Below, piece after piece: positions 18,532 through 27,569 of a stretch of DNA of 46,342 nt. This DNA comes from Puniceicoccales bacterium (GTDB lineage: Bacteria > Verrucomicrobiota > Verrucomicrobiia > Opitutales > LL51), in assembly GCA_031255715.1 (NCBI GenBank), contig JAIRRZ010000028.1:1-46342 (forward strand), in the 5' to 3' direction. Below the pieces are notes generated by a model, which was given only the letters and a program-made list of their open reading frames with translations, was not told the origin of the DNA and did not search any database. The translations under genes and the position numbers were made by a program. How positions within the stretch are numbered: position 1 is the stretch's first letter; each line of letters starts with the position of its first letter.

Positions 18532-19271
18532 GGTTTTTCCTCCGAATTGAGAAAAGCATAACCTTTTTCTTCTAATTTGCGAACGATTTCCGGTTTTCCG
18601 GAATGGATAATTTTCCCATCCTCAAGAATGTGGACTCGATCGGGAACGATATAGTTTAGGAGTCGCTGATAGTGCGTGATAATCAGACCGGAAAAAGTGT
18701 CGGAACGCAATGAATTAATGTTCTTAGCGACTAATTTTAAGGCGTCGATATCAAGACCACTATCGATTTCATCGAGTACGATAAACAATGGTTGTAGCAT
18801 TAGCATTTGGAGTATTTCGCAGCGTTTTTTTTCTCCACCGGAAAATCCAACATTAATCGCACGCGATGCGAATTCCCGGTTCAGTCCAAGGTAATCCATT
18901 TTCTCGTGAAGTAATTTATAGAACGCAACCGTTTCCATTTTTTTATTTTGTGCATTCATGGCGGCACGAATGAAATTCGCGATGGATACACCGGGAATTT
19001 CGACAGGGTATTGAAATGCTAAAAAAATACCTCGTTGGGCTCGTTCTTCCGGAGGAAGTTTAGTAATATTTTCCCCGTTGAAAATAATTTCGCCATTCAA
19101 AATGGAATAGTCGGGGTGGCCCGCAATGGCTTTGGCAAGCGAACTCTTTCCCATACCATTTTTGCCCATCAAAACATGAATTTCGCCGGTCGGAATTTCT
19201 AGAGAAAAATCATTTAAAATCGGCTTCCCTTCGACACTAAGGGCTAAATTACAAATCTTTACGGCGTTCAT
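18528..19271 (-). CDS. sufC: Fe-S assembly ATPase SufC
   Basis: A 247-residue ABC-type ATPase that powers SufB/SufD during Fe-S cluster assembly. Walker A is [10 protein letters not shown] near residues 36-45. The signature is F-S-G-G-E-K-K-R (the SufC form of L-S-G-G-Q), and Walker B is [12 protein letters not shown]. There is no membrane domain, as expected. It is the first gene of the pair. A divergent small frame begins only about 24 bases away at 19295, leaving little room for a promoter, which may lie inside that frame. Confidence 0.96.
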   Translation of the reverse strand: MNAVKICNLALSVEGKPILNDFSLEIPTGEIHVLMGKNGMGKSSLAKAIAGHPDYSILNGEIIFNGENITKLPPEERAQRGIFLAFQYPVEIPGVSIANFIRAAMNAQNKKMETVAFYKLLHEKMDYLGLNREFASRAINVGFSGGEKKRCEILQMLMLQPLFIVLDEIDSGLDIDALKLVAKNINSLRSDTFSGLIITHYQRLLNYIVPDRVHILEDGKIIHSGKPEIVRKLEEKGYAFLNSEEKP

Positions 19272-19294
19272 TCTTGCTAGAAAAGCCGCAAAAT

Positions 19295-19540
19295 ATGTTC
19301 CGGCAATCTTTTATTGCAGCAAGAAAATATGGTGCTTGCCCTGATTTTATCGTAGCATTAGAATGCTTTCCATTAATCCATGTAATACGATTCGTTATGG
19401 ATGATGATCAAAAATTTATTGCCATCGATGGGCATGGGAGAAAAGTGAAAATTGTTTCTTTTACTTCCGATGGGTATTTCACCGCAGAAGGATTTGTTAT
19501 CATTGAACCTATCGTCAATGAATTCAGGAATGACCAATAA
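19295..19540 (+). CDS. Small protein of unknown function
   Basis: An 81-residue frame from ATG at 19295; a TTG at 19274 would add seven residues. It reads like a compact alpha/beta protein (F-V-M-D-D-D-Q-K-F-I-A-I-D-G-H-G-R-K-V-K) with no signal or membrane span. It is divergent from sufC and 94 bases ahead of gspF. No family is recognised. The frame could be chance, but its composition is protein-like and it fills the gap. Confidence 0.45.
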   Translation: MFRQSFIAARKYGACPDFIVALECFPLIHVIRFVMDDDQKFIAIDGHGRKVKIVSFTSDGYFTAEGFVIIEPIVNEFRNDQ

Positions 19541-19634
19541 AGGAATTACAAAGAAGTGTTTTTTTGTTAATTTTCTTTGAGGCATAGAATTACAATTGCC
19601 AAAGAGGCAAACTTTTATACGATAGGTGTAAATT

Positions 19635-20852
19635 ATGGCAAGGTTTACGTATAAGGGTCAGGACGCTACAGGAAAAAGTGTGTCGGGAGTAATCGATGCA
19701 AATGATCGCAAATCGGCCATTGTTTTGCTCAAGAATAGTGGCATTAATACAACGTCATTGACCGAAGGTGCGGCATCTCCGGCAAAAAAAAGTGGATTTT
19801 CTTTTTCACTTAGGACAAATAATAGCAAAATTGCGCTCAATTTTTTGCAAAAGTTTTTGCAATTACATGCGGGTGGATTACCCGTTGGCGATGCCATTAG
19901 GATAATGCGGATGCGATTGAATAATCCTCAGGAAAAACAACTTGCCGAAACAATTCACAAGGATGTTTGTGAAGGCAAAACAATTGCAGCAGCAATGCGT
20001 GGGTTTCCTGATATTTTTACAGGCAATACGGTTTGCATGATCGAAGCCGGAGAAAAGACGGGTAATTTAGTAGCTGTCATTCGCAATTTGATCGACTTTC
20101 TCGAAACTAAGCAATCCATTAAGAAAAAGTTTGTTGCTGGAATGGCTTATCCGGCGACTGTTTGTGTTATCGGTTTTGTCGTATCGCTAATTTTTTTGTT
20201 TTTCGTTATGCCAAGATTACAGAAAATGCTTACTTCATTGGGGGGTGAGCTTCCTACCATTGCAAAGTGTCTTGTTGTGGCTTCGAACTTGGCGCTTCAC
20301 TATTGGTGGGTAATTTTAGGTGGGATGCTACTCGCCATTATAGGATTTTTTACTTATAAAAGCACACCGCGTGGCAGATTCAATATTCATAAATGGTCAC
20401 TTCATATTCCTATTATTGGAACCATTATTAAGGAAAATTTTTACTGTCAGACGGCAAATTTATTAGCAACATTACTTGGAAGTGGAATCAATACAACAGA
20501 AACTATGACACTGGCAGAAAATGCTTCGGATAATTTGTTTTTTCGCAAACGATTTATTGAATCGAAAAAAATGATTCTTGATGGTGTATCGATGACACAG
20601 GCATTTGAACAAAATGAAATTTTTCCAGATTTGGGATTGGATTTGCTATCGGTTGGCGAAAATACAGGCGATTTAGCATCGTCATTTCGAGAAGTTTTCA
20701 AAATTTATCATACGGCACTATTGGAGCATTTGGATATACTAACAACGGCAGTGACGGCCATAGCTATGGGAACGGCGTTTGCGATGGTAACCGTTTTGGC
20801 ATTAAGTGTTATTACGAGTGTACTCAAAATGACCTCTTCCATGCAAGTATGA
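19635..20852 (+). CDS. gspF: Type II secretion / type IV pilus inner-membrane platform protein GspF
   Basis: A 405-residue GspF/PilC protein, the inner-membrane platform that works with the ATPase GspE to push pseudopilins. It starts F-T-Y-K-G-Q-D-A-T-G-K, the usual GspF opening, and carries two T2SSF domains (~residues 65-190 and ~270-395) with membrane spans near 165-190, 215-240 and 375-400. The ATG at 19635 has GATAGGTG upstream. It is about 12 kb from the other T2SS genes (32.6-41 kb) and on the opposite strand. A broken gene follows. It ends with TGA. Confidence 0.92.
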   Translation: MARFTYKGQDATGKSVSGVIDANDRKSAIVLLKNSGINTTSLTEGAASPAKKSGFSFSLRTNNSKIALNFLQKFLQLHAGGLPVGDAIRIMRMRLNNPQEKQLAETIHKDVCEGKTIAAAMRGFPDIFTGNTVCMIEAGEKTGNLVAVIRNLIDFLETKQSIKKKFVAGMAYPATVCVIGFVVSLIFLFFVMPRLQKMLTSLGGELPTIAKCLVVASNLALHYWWVILGGMLLAIIGFFTYKSTPRGRFNIHKWSLHIPIIGTIIKENFYCQTANLLATLLGSGINTTETMTLAENASDNLFFRKRFIESKKMILDGVSMTQAFEQNEIFPDLGLDLLSVGENTGDLASSFREVFKIYHTALLEHLDILTTAVTAIAMGTAFAMVTVLALSVITSVLKMTSSMQV

Positions 20853-20889
20853 CATTTGAAGTTTTTCAACAGTTGGATTTCTGTAGACA

Positions 20890-21245
20890 ATGGCAAATTT
20901 ATATCGTGCCATTTTGAGTTTGTTTATCATAGGTTTTTATGCTTTTCCTGTTGTGTTGTCGGAGATATTTGAGTTAAAAACACACTTGACAAAATTGTAG
21001 GCGATATTCATTCTGGACAACAGATGGTAGAGACGAACAATACGATTAAAGCGGAACGATTTGTCTCAAATATTTTTCCAGAAAATTGTTGATATTTTAT
21101 TCCACTTTGGAAGAAGTCTAGAGCTAAGGGATATTTGCTTAACAATTTTGAGAGTGGGAAAGCGGAGTTACTTCCGTATAATTTCCTGCTTTGGGATTAT
21201 CGCAATAGGTTTATGATTGATCTTTATGTGTGCAGCGCAAAGTAA
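20890..21245 (+). pseudogene. Decayed small membrane/secreted protein gene behind gspF
   Basis: Three pieces read as one protein of about 118 residues. ATG at 20890 starts a signal- or anchor-like peptide (Y-R-A-I-L-S-L-F-I-I-G-F-Y-A-F). Near 20990 the frame must shift by one base to continue K-I-V-G-D-I-H-S-G-Q-Q-M-V. A TGA at 21090-21092 then interrupts it, and the same frame goes on (Y-F-I-P-L-W-K-K to L-Y-V-C-S-A-K) to TAA at 21243-21245. Position after gspF suggests a secretion-related protein, but no prepilin motif is seen. The end overlaps ruvC. Confidence 0.5.
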
Positions 21246-21882
21246 TCGTCGGAAATTGTGGGCGAATTTTTTAGAAAAAGGAAAGAGTGCTCACTCAAGG
21301 GGCGGTATTGCTAGAGCAAAAGTAATCGAGTCAAAGGTAAACGTTGCACCTTTTCGAGGAAAAATTTTAGGCATTGATCCTAGTTTACGCGGTACGGGAT
21401 TGGCTGTGCTTAATGTTAAAAATCGCGATGAAATGGATTTGATTTTTTCGCAGACGGTAAAAGTTCCTAGCAAAGAATCCCTATTAACGTGTACGCGTCG
21501 CATTTTTGAGGCCATATCTGAGGTAGTTGAACATTTTCAACCGACAATTTGTGCCGTTGAGCAGACGATTTATGTGCAAAATTTTCAAACAGCGCAGATC
21601 ATGGGCATTGCGCGAGGTGCCGTATTGACGGCAACGGCAATCCATTGTTTGCCAGCTTTTGAGTATGCGCCGCTTCGCATTAAGCAAGCGATTTGCGGTT
21701 ATGGTCGAGCTTCCAAGGAGCAAATTTCCAAAATGATTCAGGCGATTTTAAAAATTCCGATGAATGTTAGCTTCGATGAAACCGATGCGGCAGCTGTGGC
21801 TCTATGTTGCTTTTTCACAGAACATTCGCTGGCTGAAATCGTCTCAAGAAATCATGGAAATTCATCGTTTGATAAAACCTAA
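21226..21882 (+). CDS. ruvC: Holliday junction resolvase RuvC
   Basis: A RuvC nuclease that cuts Holliday junctions during recombination, with RuvAB. The core begins about 45 residues in with L-G-I-D-P-S-L-R-G-T-G, which carries the first catalytic aspartate. A-V-E-Q-T-I-Y-V-Q-N gives the glutamate, and D-E-T-D-A-A-A-V-A-L the C-terminal acidic residues. The ATG at 21226 gives 218 residues, long for RuvC. The basic N-terminal extension (R-R-K-L-W-A-N-F and on) may be real or the start may be further in. A TTG at 21217 is also in frame. It overlaps the end of the decayed gene. ruvA and ruvB are not here. Confidence 0.88.
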   Translation: MCAAQSNRRKLWANFLEKGKSAHSRGGIARAKVIESKVNVAPFRGKILGIDPSLRGTGLAVLNVKNRDEMDLIFSQTVKVPSKESLLTCTRRIFEAISEVVEHFQPTICAVEQTIYVQNFQTAQIMGIARGAVLTATAIHCLPAFEYAPLRIKQAICGYGRASKEQISKMIQAILKIPMNVSFDETDAAAVALCCFFTEHSLAEIVSRNHGNSSFDKT

Positions 21883-22014
21883 GACTTTTAGCCAAATTAC
21901 TTTAGTCTGGTAAAATACGGCGTCGCTGGAAAGATTTTTCTAAATGACTCATTGCGCGTTTTATGGTAAAATATTTTCAAGAAAATACTTACAGATGTAA
22001 GGGAGAAGGATATT

Positions 22015-22122
22015 ATGATGTGAAGCAACATGTGCGATCAACTTAGACAAAAAGCGATCTTTTGTCGGATAGAAAGTTTTAAGTTAAGTGCAAGATTTTG
22101 GGTGTACATCAGAGCGGAATAA
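22015..22122 (+). other. Short interrupted frame with strong ribosome site before gltX
   Basis: AAGGGAGAAGGA precedes ATG-ATG-TGA at 22015-22023, a two-codon frame. The same frame continues after the TGA from ATG at 22030 for 30 residues (C-D-Q-L-R-Q-K-A-I-F-C-R) to TAA at 22120-22122. It may be a small gene broken by a stop, or a leader that meters translation of gltX. A GACAAAA/TTTTGTC hairpin lies at 22046-22066. No T-box motif is seen. Nothing else is found in the 305-base gap between ruvC and gltX. Confidence 0.25.
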
Positions 22123-22187
22123 ATGTTTTTGTTATTTTTTGGCGAATTTTGTTTTCATTTCGGAGAAATTGTACACTTTTTAGTGGC

Positions 22188-23483
22188 ATGGTACGGGTAC
22201 GTTTTGCGCCAAGTCCTACGGGTTTTTTTCACATTGGAGGAGCGCGGACGGCGTTATTTAACTGGTTATATGCGCGCCACATGAAGGGTGCATTTATTTT
22301 ACGCATAGAAGATACGGACCGTGAGCGGCACGTAGAAGAAGCGACAAATGTTATTTTAAGTGGCATGCGATGGCTAGGAATGGATTGGGATGAAGGACCG
22401 GAAGTTGGCGGCAGATATGGTCCCTATTTTCAAAGTCAGCGCGATGGTATTTATAGAGAATATTTAGAAATTTTACGCAAAAATGACAAAATTTACGAGC
22501 AAGATGGTGCGATTTACTTCCGCGTATCGCAGAAACCACAATTAATCGACGATTTAATTCGTGGTCAAGTATATCGCGTGGAGGAGAAGGATTTCGTTTT
22601 ATTTCGTTCCAATGGCACACCAGTTTTTCATTTTGTAAATGTGGTTGATGACGTTGCAATGGAGATTTCGCATGTGATCCGCGGCGAAGATCACTTATCA
22701 AATTCTAGTAAACATGTTGAGCTATTCAAGGCATTTGGTGCACCGGTGCCGAAATTTGCGCACATTCCGCTTATTTTAAAAACAAATGGTTCAGGAAAGA
22801 TGAGTAAGCGAGATAGGGGAGCATTGGTCGAAGATTACCGCAAAAGTCAGTTTTTATCGGAAGCGTTGCGGAATTATTTATGTTTACTGGGGTGGTCGCC
22901 GAAAGATGATCGAGAAATTATGTCCATCGAAGAAATTATTCAGCTCTTTGATTTGTGTGATGTTAATAGAAACAATGCACGTTTCGACGATAAAAAGTTG
23001 GCGTATGTGAATGCAGCCTATGTTAAAAATATGCCCTTGGAGCGATTTTTGGAGAAAAGTAAGGATTTATTATCAAATTTTGGAGGAGATGAACATTATG
23101 TGGATCAAGTCCTAACAATTTGCCAGGAAAAATTGCGATCTTTTGGGGAATTGAATCACTTTGTTTCCTATTTTTGGAATGAAGAGTTTGAATATGAAGA
23201 GGGTGCGTGGTCTGATTTAAAGAAGCGAGATCCTCTTTTACGAATTGGTGAATTACTCGAAGTGATTGAAAATGTGGAAGATTTTTCAGAGCAAGGATTA
23301 GAAAAAGCGGTTGCAAGACTAGCCGAAGAGCATGCGGTCAAAACAGGGGACTATATTCACGCGGTACGTTTTGCACTATCGGGGCGCACTGTGGGGCCAA
23401 GTTTTTACAAAATGATAGTTGTCATGGGACGTGAGCGCGTCATAGAACGCCTTAGACGAGCATTATCAGTGATTGGAAAATGA
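22188..23483 (+). CDS. gltX: Glutamyl-tRNA synthetase
   Basis: A 431-residue class I synthetase that charges tRNA with glutamate. The start chosen is ATG at 22188 (V-R-V-R-F-A-P-S-P-T-G), the universal GluRS opening; the open frame upstream (from 22098) is unrelated. The HIGH motif is H-I-G-G at residues 15-18, and the KMSKS motif is K-M-S-K-R from Lys204. The anticodon-binding domain is shorter than usual, giving a total about 40 residues below many bacterial GluRS, but no break is seen. If no GlnRS exists, it may also charge tRNA-Gln, which is inference. The gene ends with TGA. Confidence 0.95.
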   Translation: MVRVRFAPSPTGFFHIGGARTALFNWLYARHMKGAFILRIEDTDRERHVEEATNVILSGMRWLGMDWDEGPEVGGRYGPYFQSQRDGIYREYLEILRKNDKIYEQDGAIYFRVSQKPQLIDDLIRGQVYRVEEKDFVLFRSNGTPVFHFVNVVDDVAMEISHVIRGEDHLSNSSKHVELFKAFGAPVPKFAHIPLILKTNGSGKMSKRDRGALVEDYRKSQFLSEALRNYLCLLGWSPKDDREIMSIEEIIQLFDLCDVNRNNARFDDKKLAYVNAAYVKNMPLERFLEKSKDLLSNFGGDEHYVDQVLTICQEKLRSFGELNHFVSYFWNEEFEYEEGAWSDLKKRDPLLRIGELLEVIENVEDFSEQGLEKAVARLAEEHAVKTGDYIHAVRFALSGRTVGPSFYKMIVVMGRERVIERLRRALSVIGK

Positions 23484-23588
23484 TAAAAATTTTTCGAAAC
23501 TTAGTGTTGTTTCTAAGGAATGCGATTTTTTTAATATTAAACTCTTTTGTTATGTTTTTTTATTGCAAACAAACATAGAGGAGGAAAC

Positions 23589-23606
23589 ATGATTCTATGT
23601 TTATAG
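23589..23606 (+). other. Five-codon leader frame with a strong ribosome site
   Basis: AGAGGAGGAAAC precedes ATG-ATT-CTA-TGT-TTA-TAG (M-I-L-C-L). A second tiny frame (M-K-F-D-G) starts at 23611 and ends in TGA, directly followed by the TTG start of the DciA-like gene in the same frame. The best ribosome site in the area thus serves a five-residue peptide, not the gene. It may be a leader or a relic start. Confidence 0.3.
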
Positions 23607-23628
23607 GTTAATGAAGTTTGATGGATGA

Positions 23629-24006
23629 TTGAAAGTGGTAAAATTCTCGAAAAAGATTCAAAATTTGATTGCGGATTTTCGCGGGTTACCGCAGGATAAT
23701 TCGTCGTCAGTCTTGAAGGATGAGCGATCGGTGGAGCAACTTTTTCGAGATATTTTAAAAAAATACGTCACCAAATCGAATATAAAAGTCGGGGCAGAAA
23801 TTTTCGAAAACTGGCCTAGAATTGTAGGGGATATGTTTTGTGGGTTATGTACGCCACATAGAATTACGGCGACTGATGCCCTGATAATAAAGGTACAGAA
23901 CAGCATAGTACGCCAGGAATTATTTTTCCGGAAAGAAGAAATTTTACAGCGCATTCGCGAAATTTGTCCTCAAAGTGGCATTAGAACTGTCGTTTTCTCA
24001 CTGTAG
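23629..24006 (+). CDS. DUF721 protein, DciA-like helicase loader
   Basis: A 125-residue DUF721 protein. The family includes DciA, which helps load DnaB on DNA in bacteria lacking DnaC/DnaI. The core motif is present: E-N-W-P-R-I-V-G-D-M-F-C-G, then the K-V-Q-N-S-I-V-R-Q-E-L domain end. The start is uncertain: TTG at 23629 or GTG at 23635, both with weak ribosome sites. An upstream in-frame ATG is separated by TGA. It lies 145 bases after gltX. The DnaB partner is at 9.7-11.1 kb. Function as a loader is inferred from family. Confidence 0.75.
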   Translation: MKVVKFSKKIQNLIADFRGLPQDNSSSVLKDERSVEQLFRDILKKYVTKSNIKVGAEIFENWPRIVGDMFCGLCTPHRITATDALIIKVQNSIVRQELFFRKEEILQRIREICPQSGIRTVVFSL

Positions 24007-24030
24007 ATGAGAACGTATAATATTTCTGTT

Positions 24031-25332
24031 TCAATTTGTTGTATTGATTGTCTGTTTTACTTTATTGAGAATTTCTAATTCATTTTTAAGTTCCATAAAT
24101 TTCCGATTGGGTGCTTTTCCTGTTGTTTTTAGGCCTGAAATTTTTTTAGCCGTAGCGTCACGGATCGTGCATATTTCTTCTTTTAATGTGTTTATTTCTT
24201 GTTCTAATTTATTGACAGTGCTTTTTTGGCTGAAAGCAATATTTAGGAATTTGTTTTTTGATGTGCCAGTTTCTTGTTTTTCTTTTATTCTTGCTTCAAT
24301 ACCTTCAATTTTTTTGTTAGCATCCTCTATTTCTTTAGAGAATGAAGCGGCACGTTTTTGACAATATTGTTTTAATTGCCCAAGAAATTCTTTGCCACCT
24401 TTTGTGTTTTTAATTTCAGAAGGGATATAATTTGAGAAATTTTTTATGAGTTTATCTAAAGCTTTATTTTCATGTACATTGTAATCACGTGATTGAGGTG
24501 AAACTCTCTTTAAAAGAGCTGTTCCGGTTGTTATAATATGTTCAGCAGCTAGCGTTGGATCCTGTTTATAGGTGCTTTCACAACCATCCATATTGTCATA
24601 TAGGTAAAGTAATGCTTTTTCGAGAGCTTCTGCAGGCTTATTTTCAACGTTTTTTGCTAGTTCGCTCATGTCTTTTTCCATCTTATTGTATGCTTGATTC
24701 AATTTTTCGAGATCATTGGAAATTTCGTTCAATGCATTTTCAAATGGCTGCATGGCCTTCGGAGATGTTCCTTCTGCGACGTTTGGGTGTAACTTCTCCC
24801 TGCTGTTCATTAGCGATTCAAACATTTTATTTATCGTTTCTTCTAGATTACAGCTTGAGGAATGGCGTACAGTAAGCTGTTTTTTTATTTGTGTTATTTC
24901 TTGTGAAAATATTTTCTTTGAATGACTATTGCTTTCAATTTTTTCCTGAAAACTTCCTATCGCTTCTTTTAAATTGATAACCTTTTGTTGTAAATTTTGG
25001 ACGGAACGAATGCGTTCAACCATCGCTTTCCCTTGAGGGGTGTTTAGTATAGAGATGGTCCGTTGATAGGAGGTTGTAAATTCTTCGGCATTGCTTTTTC
25101 TTACTTCTTTATTTTTTAACGATTTATTGGCATCCATAAATAGTTTCATTGCACAGCTACTGTCTTGTAATGCAAGTTTAATTTTATTATTTTTACAATG
25201 ATCAATTTTTTGTTTAATGCTTTTTTTATTCCAAAAACAAATGTGCTTATTACCCAGTATGTCTTTTTTGGCTTCGATGTATGCTGCTTGGTTTATTGTA
25301 TTTCTGAATGGCATTATGAGTGACGAGTCCAT
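24031..25332 (-). CDS. Large coiled-coil protein of unknown function
   Basis: A protein of about 433 residues from ATG at 25332; TTG at 25377 or ATG at 25314 are other starts, none with a good ribosome site. No signal peptide or membrane span is seen. It is mostly predicted helix with heptad-like runs (near residues 90-170, 185-230 and 320-430) and many Lys and Glu. Between them is a patch with D-N-M-D-G-C-E-S-T-Y. It stands alone, divergent from the antiporter gene. No family is recognised. Cytoplasmic coiled-coil proteins without a signal can be type III effectors or structural proteins, but nothing here proves either. Confidence 0.65.
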   Translation of the reverse strand: MDSSLIMPFRNTINQAAYIEAKKDILGNKHICFWNKKSIKQKIDHCKNNKIKLALQDSSCAMKLFMDANKSLKNKEVRKSNAEEFTTSYQRTISILNTPQGKAMVERIRSVQNLQQKVINLKEAIGSFQEKIESNSHSKKIFSQEITQIKKQLTVRHSSSCNLEETINKMFESLMNSREKLHPNVAEGTSPKAMQPFENALNEISNDLEKLNQAYNKMEKDMSELAKNVENKPAEALEKALLYLYDNMDGCESTYKQDPTLAAEHIITTGTALLKRVSPQSRDYNVHENKALDKLIKNFSNYIPSEIKNTKGGKEFLGQLKQYCQKRAASFSKEIEDANKKIEGIEARIKEKQETGTSKNKFLNIAFSQKSTVNKLEQEINTLKEEICTIRDATAKKISGLKTTGKAPNRKFMELKNELEILNKVKQTINTTN

Positions 25333-25503
25333 ATTTTTTTTCGCAATTATATTACTACTTTTTTTGAAGGCAAGCAAAAATAAAAAATTATTTACTTATT
25401 GTTCCATTGGCAAAGATCGCTATTTTATGTTGTTGGAAATTTGGAGAATATTTTTATACAAAATACGATGTGTTTATACAAATTTTAGAAAAGGGAAAAA
25501 GAA

Positions 25504-26838
25504 ATGATTCTAACAAATTCAGTGTTTATTGCCGTATTGGCGGTGACTATATTGAGTATATTACGGGTAAACGTGGTCATTGCGCTGGTAGCAGGTGCAA
25601 TGGTCGGTGGCTTAGCCAGTGGAATGCATCTGCGGGAAGCGTTGGCGGTATTCTCCGCAGGCCTGGGAGGCGGTGCGGAAATTGCTCTGAATTATGCGCT
25701 TCTCGGTGCATTTGCAGCAGCCGTAGCCCATTCCGGTGTACCCATTTGGCTGTCTCATAAATTGGTAAAATTTATTAAACAGAGATCTCAGGGTGTTTCT
25801 CATCGCCTATTGTTGAGCGCTGCCATTGTACTACTATTGATATTAGCTGGGGTGATATCGCAAAATGTGTTGCCCGTTCATATCGCCTTTATCCCCATAC
25901 TCATTCCACCGCTGCTCGGTGTGTTTGCTGCATTGAAAATGGACCGCCGCCTATTGAGCAACGCGATAACTTTTGCTATGGTGACCACCTACTCGACCAT
26001 TCCCTATGGCTTTGGCAGTATTTTTTTAGAAAATGTTGTTCTGAAAAATTTGGTGGAGAATGGATTGTCCCATATTACTTTACGCGATGTTTTGTGGGGC
26101 AGTATTTTTCCAGCCTTAGGTATGGTCGTAGGGCTTATCACCTCCTGTTACGCCTATCGGAAGCCGCGTACCTATGATCCACAAAAAATACAATCGATGG
26201 AAGTCGAAGAAAAAAATTGTTCCACGAAAAATATTATTATTTCAGCCATTGCAATTGTGTGTATGCTTATCGTGCAAATTTACTGGGATAACATGATGGG
26301 TGGAGCAATGGTTGGTCTACTTATTTTGAATGCGGGCCAGGTCATTTCTTGGCGAGATTCGGATACCGTAGTGATGCGCGGATTTCAGATGATGGCGGCC
26401 GTAGCTTTTGTGATGATTGCCGCCGCAGGATTTGCTGCTGTTTTACGCAAAACAGGCGATGTTCATGGGCTTGTTGTCTGGCTAACGGATAACGTCGGAT
26501 TAAATAAAGGAATGGCGGCTTTGGGTATGATTATGGTAGGATTGATCATTACAATGGGGATCGGTTCTTCCTTTTCAACGGTACCCATTATTGCATCCAT
26601 TTACGTTCCCTTTTGCCAGGCTTTAGAATTTAGCATTCCAGCAACCATTTGCATTACGATAGCGTCGGCGGTTACGGGCGATGCGGGTTCGCCGGCTTCC
26701 GATACGATGCTCGGCATAACATCGGGCTTCAATGCGGACGGCCAACATGACCACATTTGGGGTACGACGATTCCGGCCTTTATCCACTTTAATATACCTC
26801 AGGTGATTTTGGGTGTCATTGGGGCAATGGTTTTATGA
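25504..26838 (+). CDS. Na+/H+ antiporter-family transporter (YuiF/COG2056-like)
   Basis: A 444-residue inner-membrane protein with about 11-12 hydrophobic spans. The signature near the C-terminus, T-G-D-A-G-S-P-A-S-D-T then S-G-F-N-A-D-G-Q-H-D-H-I-W, is typical of the YuiF/HI1586-type group of the ion transporter superfamily, annotated as Na+/H+ antiporters or amino-acid exchangers. The ATG at 25504 has an AGGGA-type ribosome site. A decayed tandem copy follows directly. The real substrate (ions or an amino acid) is not known. The gene ends with TGA. Confidence 0.85.
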   Translation: MILTNSVFIAVLAVTILSILRVNVVIALVAGAMVGGLASGMHLREALAVFSAGLGGGAEIALNYALLGAFAAAVAHSGVPIWLSHKLVKFIKQRSQGVSHRLLLSAAIVLLLILAGVISQNVLPVHIAFIPILIPPLLGVFAALKMDRRLLSNAITFAMVTTYSTIPYGFGSIFLENVVLKNLVENGLSHITLRDVLWGSIFPALGMVVGLITSCYAYRKPRTYDPQKIQSMEVEEKNCSTKNIIISAIAIVCMLIVQIYWDNMMGGAMVGLLILNAGQVISWRDSDTVVMRGFQMMAAVAFVMIAAAGFAAVLRKTGDVHGLVVWLTDNVGLNKGMAALGMIMVGLIITMGIGSSFSTVPIIASIYVPFCQALEFSIPATICITIASAVTGDAGSPASDTMLGITSGFNADGQHDHIWGTTIPAFIHFNIPQVILGVIGAMVL

Positions 26839-26915
26839 TTTTTATTTTTAAAAATTTTAAAGTTGCCTTGTCCGTGTCATTTTTTTGCGATTATGGAGGT
26901 GAAAAAAGAAAGGAA

Positions 26916-27375
26916 ATGGTTTTAGCAAATTCGGTGATTATTGCTGTCTTTGCGGTGATCATATTGAGTGTGGCGAGAATAAACTGTGGTTATTGCATTA
27001 GTCATGGGTGTATTAGTTGGTAGCTTGATCGGTGGTATGTCATTAGGGAAAATCTTGAAAATATTTTCATCAGGCTTAGGCAATGGTGCGAAAATTTCCC
27101 TAAATTATGCGATTCTCGATGCATTTGCCGCATTGAAAATGGACCGCCGTCTATTGAGCGATGCGATGACTCCCGGCTATGGTGACCTCCCACTCGATCC
27201 ATTCCCTATGACTTCAAAACGATGTCATCCATTGCCTTTATTGCAATGATACCGGCGATTACGGTTGGACTTAATTTCGATGGCTAACGTGATCTCATTC
27301 CAGACACTTCCATTTCAGAATTTATCTATTTTAATGTTCCTCTGATCATCTTTGATATCCTTGACACAATAATTT
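26916..27375 (+). pseudogene. Decayed tandem copy of the YuiF-like transporter
   Basis: It starts at ATG 26916 with AAAGGAA upstream (V-L-A-N-S-V-I-I-A-V-F-A-V, close to the intact gene's start). An extra T near 26985 shifts the frame. After D-A-F-A it jumps to A-L-K-M-D-R-R-L-L-S, skipping about 71 codons of the intact gene through a short identical stretch (T-T-T-G-C-x-G-C-A in both places). More frame loss follows after L-L-S-D-A-M-T. The C-terminal end is still readable at 27260-27375 (V-G-L-N-F-D-G, stop, R-D-L-I, then I-Y-F-N-V-P-L-I-I). Clearly non-functional. Confidence 0.85.
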
Positions 27376-27569
27376 GGTGGAGCTGGCTAAGGGTTACGTG
27401 CTCCTAGAACCTTCGCCAAAGGATTTATCCTCATGGATCTGGATTCCGGTCGCTACAACGGGTAACGGCTTTAAAACAACCACACGGCTGACCTGTGCAA
27501 AATTCAAGTCGTATATCAAAATCAAAGATTCTGTAACGCCTTGCAGGAGCCCAGAGGGGGGACTCTCTA
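27376..27569. other. Intergenic stretch without a convincing gene
   Basis: Between the transporter pseudogene and frr. An open frame on the plus strand (27374-27598) runs into the end of frr antisense and has no recognisable protein. A short plus-strand piece, F-A-K-G-F-I-L-M-D-L-D-S-G-R, resembles the start of a D,D-carboxypeptidase domain but stops at once, so it is probably chance or a trace of a lost gene. Confidence 0.3.

Noticed and set aside
21883-22187. T-box riboswitch before gltX
   Set aside because: No T-box core (AGGGTGGNACCGCG) or specifier stem is seen. Only a short hairpin is present.
15657-23628. In-frame TGA codons in several protein-like frames (15657, 21090, 22021, 23626), suggesting TGA recoding
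   Set aside because: gspF, gltX and the antiporter gene end with TGA, and the same frames are also broken by TAA or a frameshift in two cases. Decay and chance explain them.
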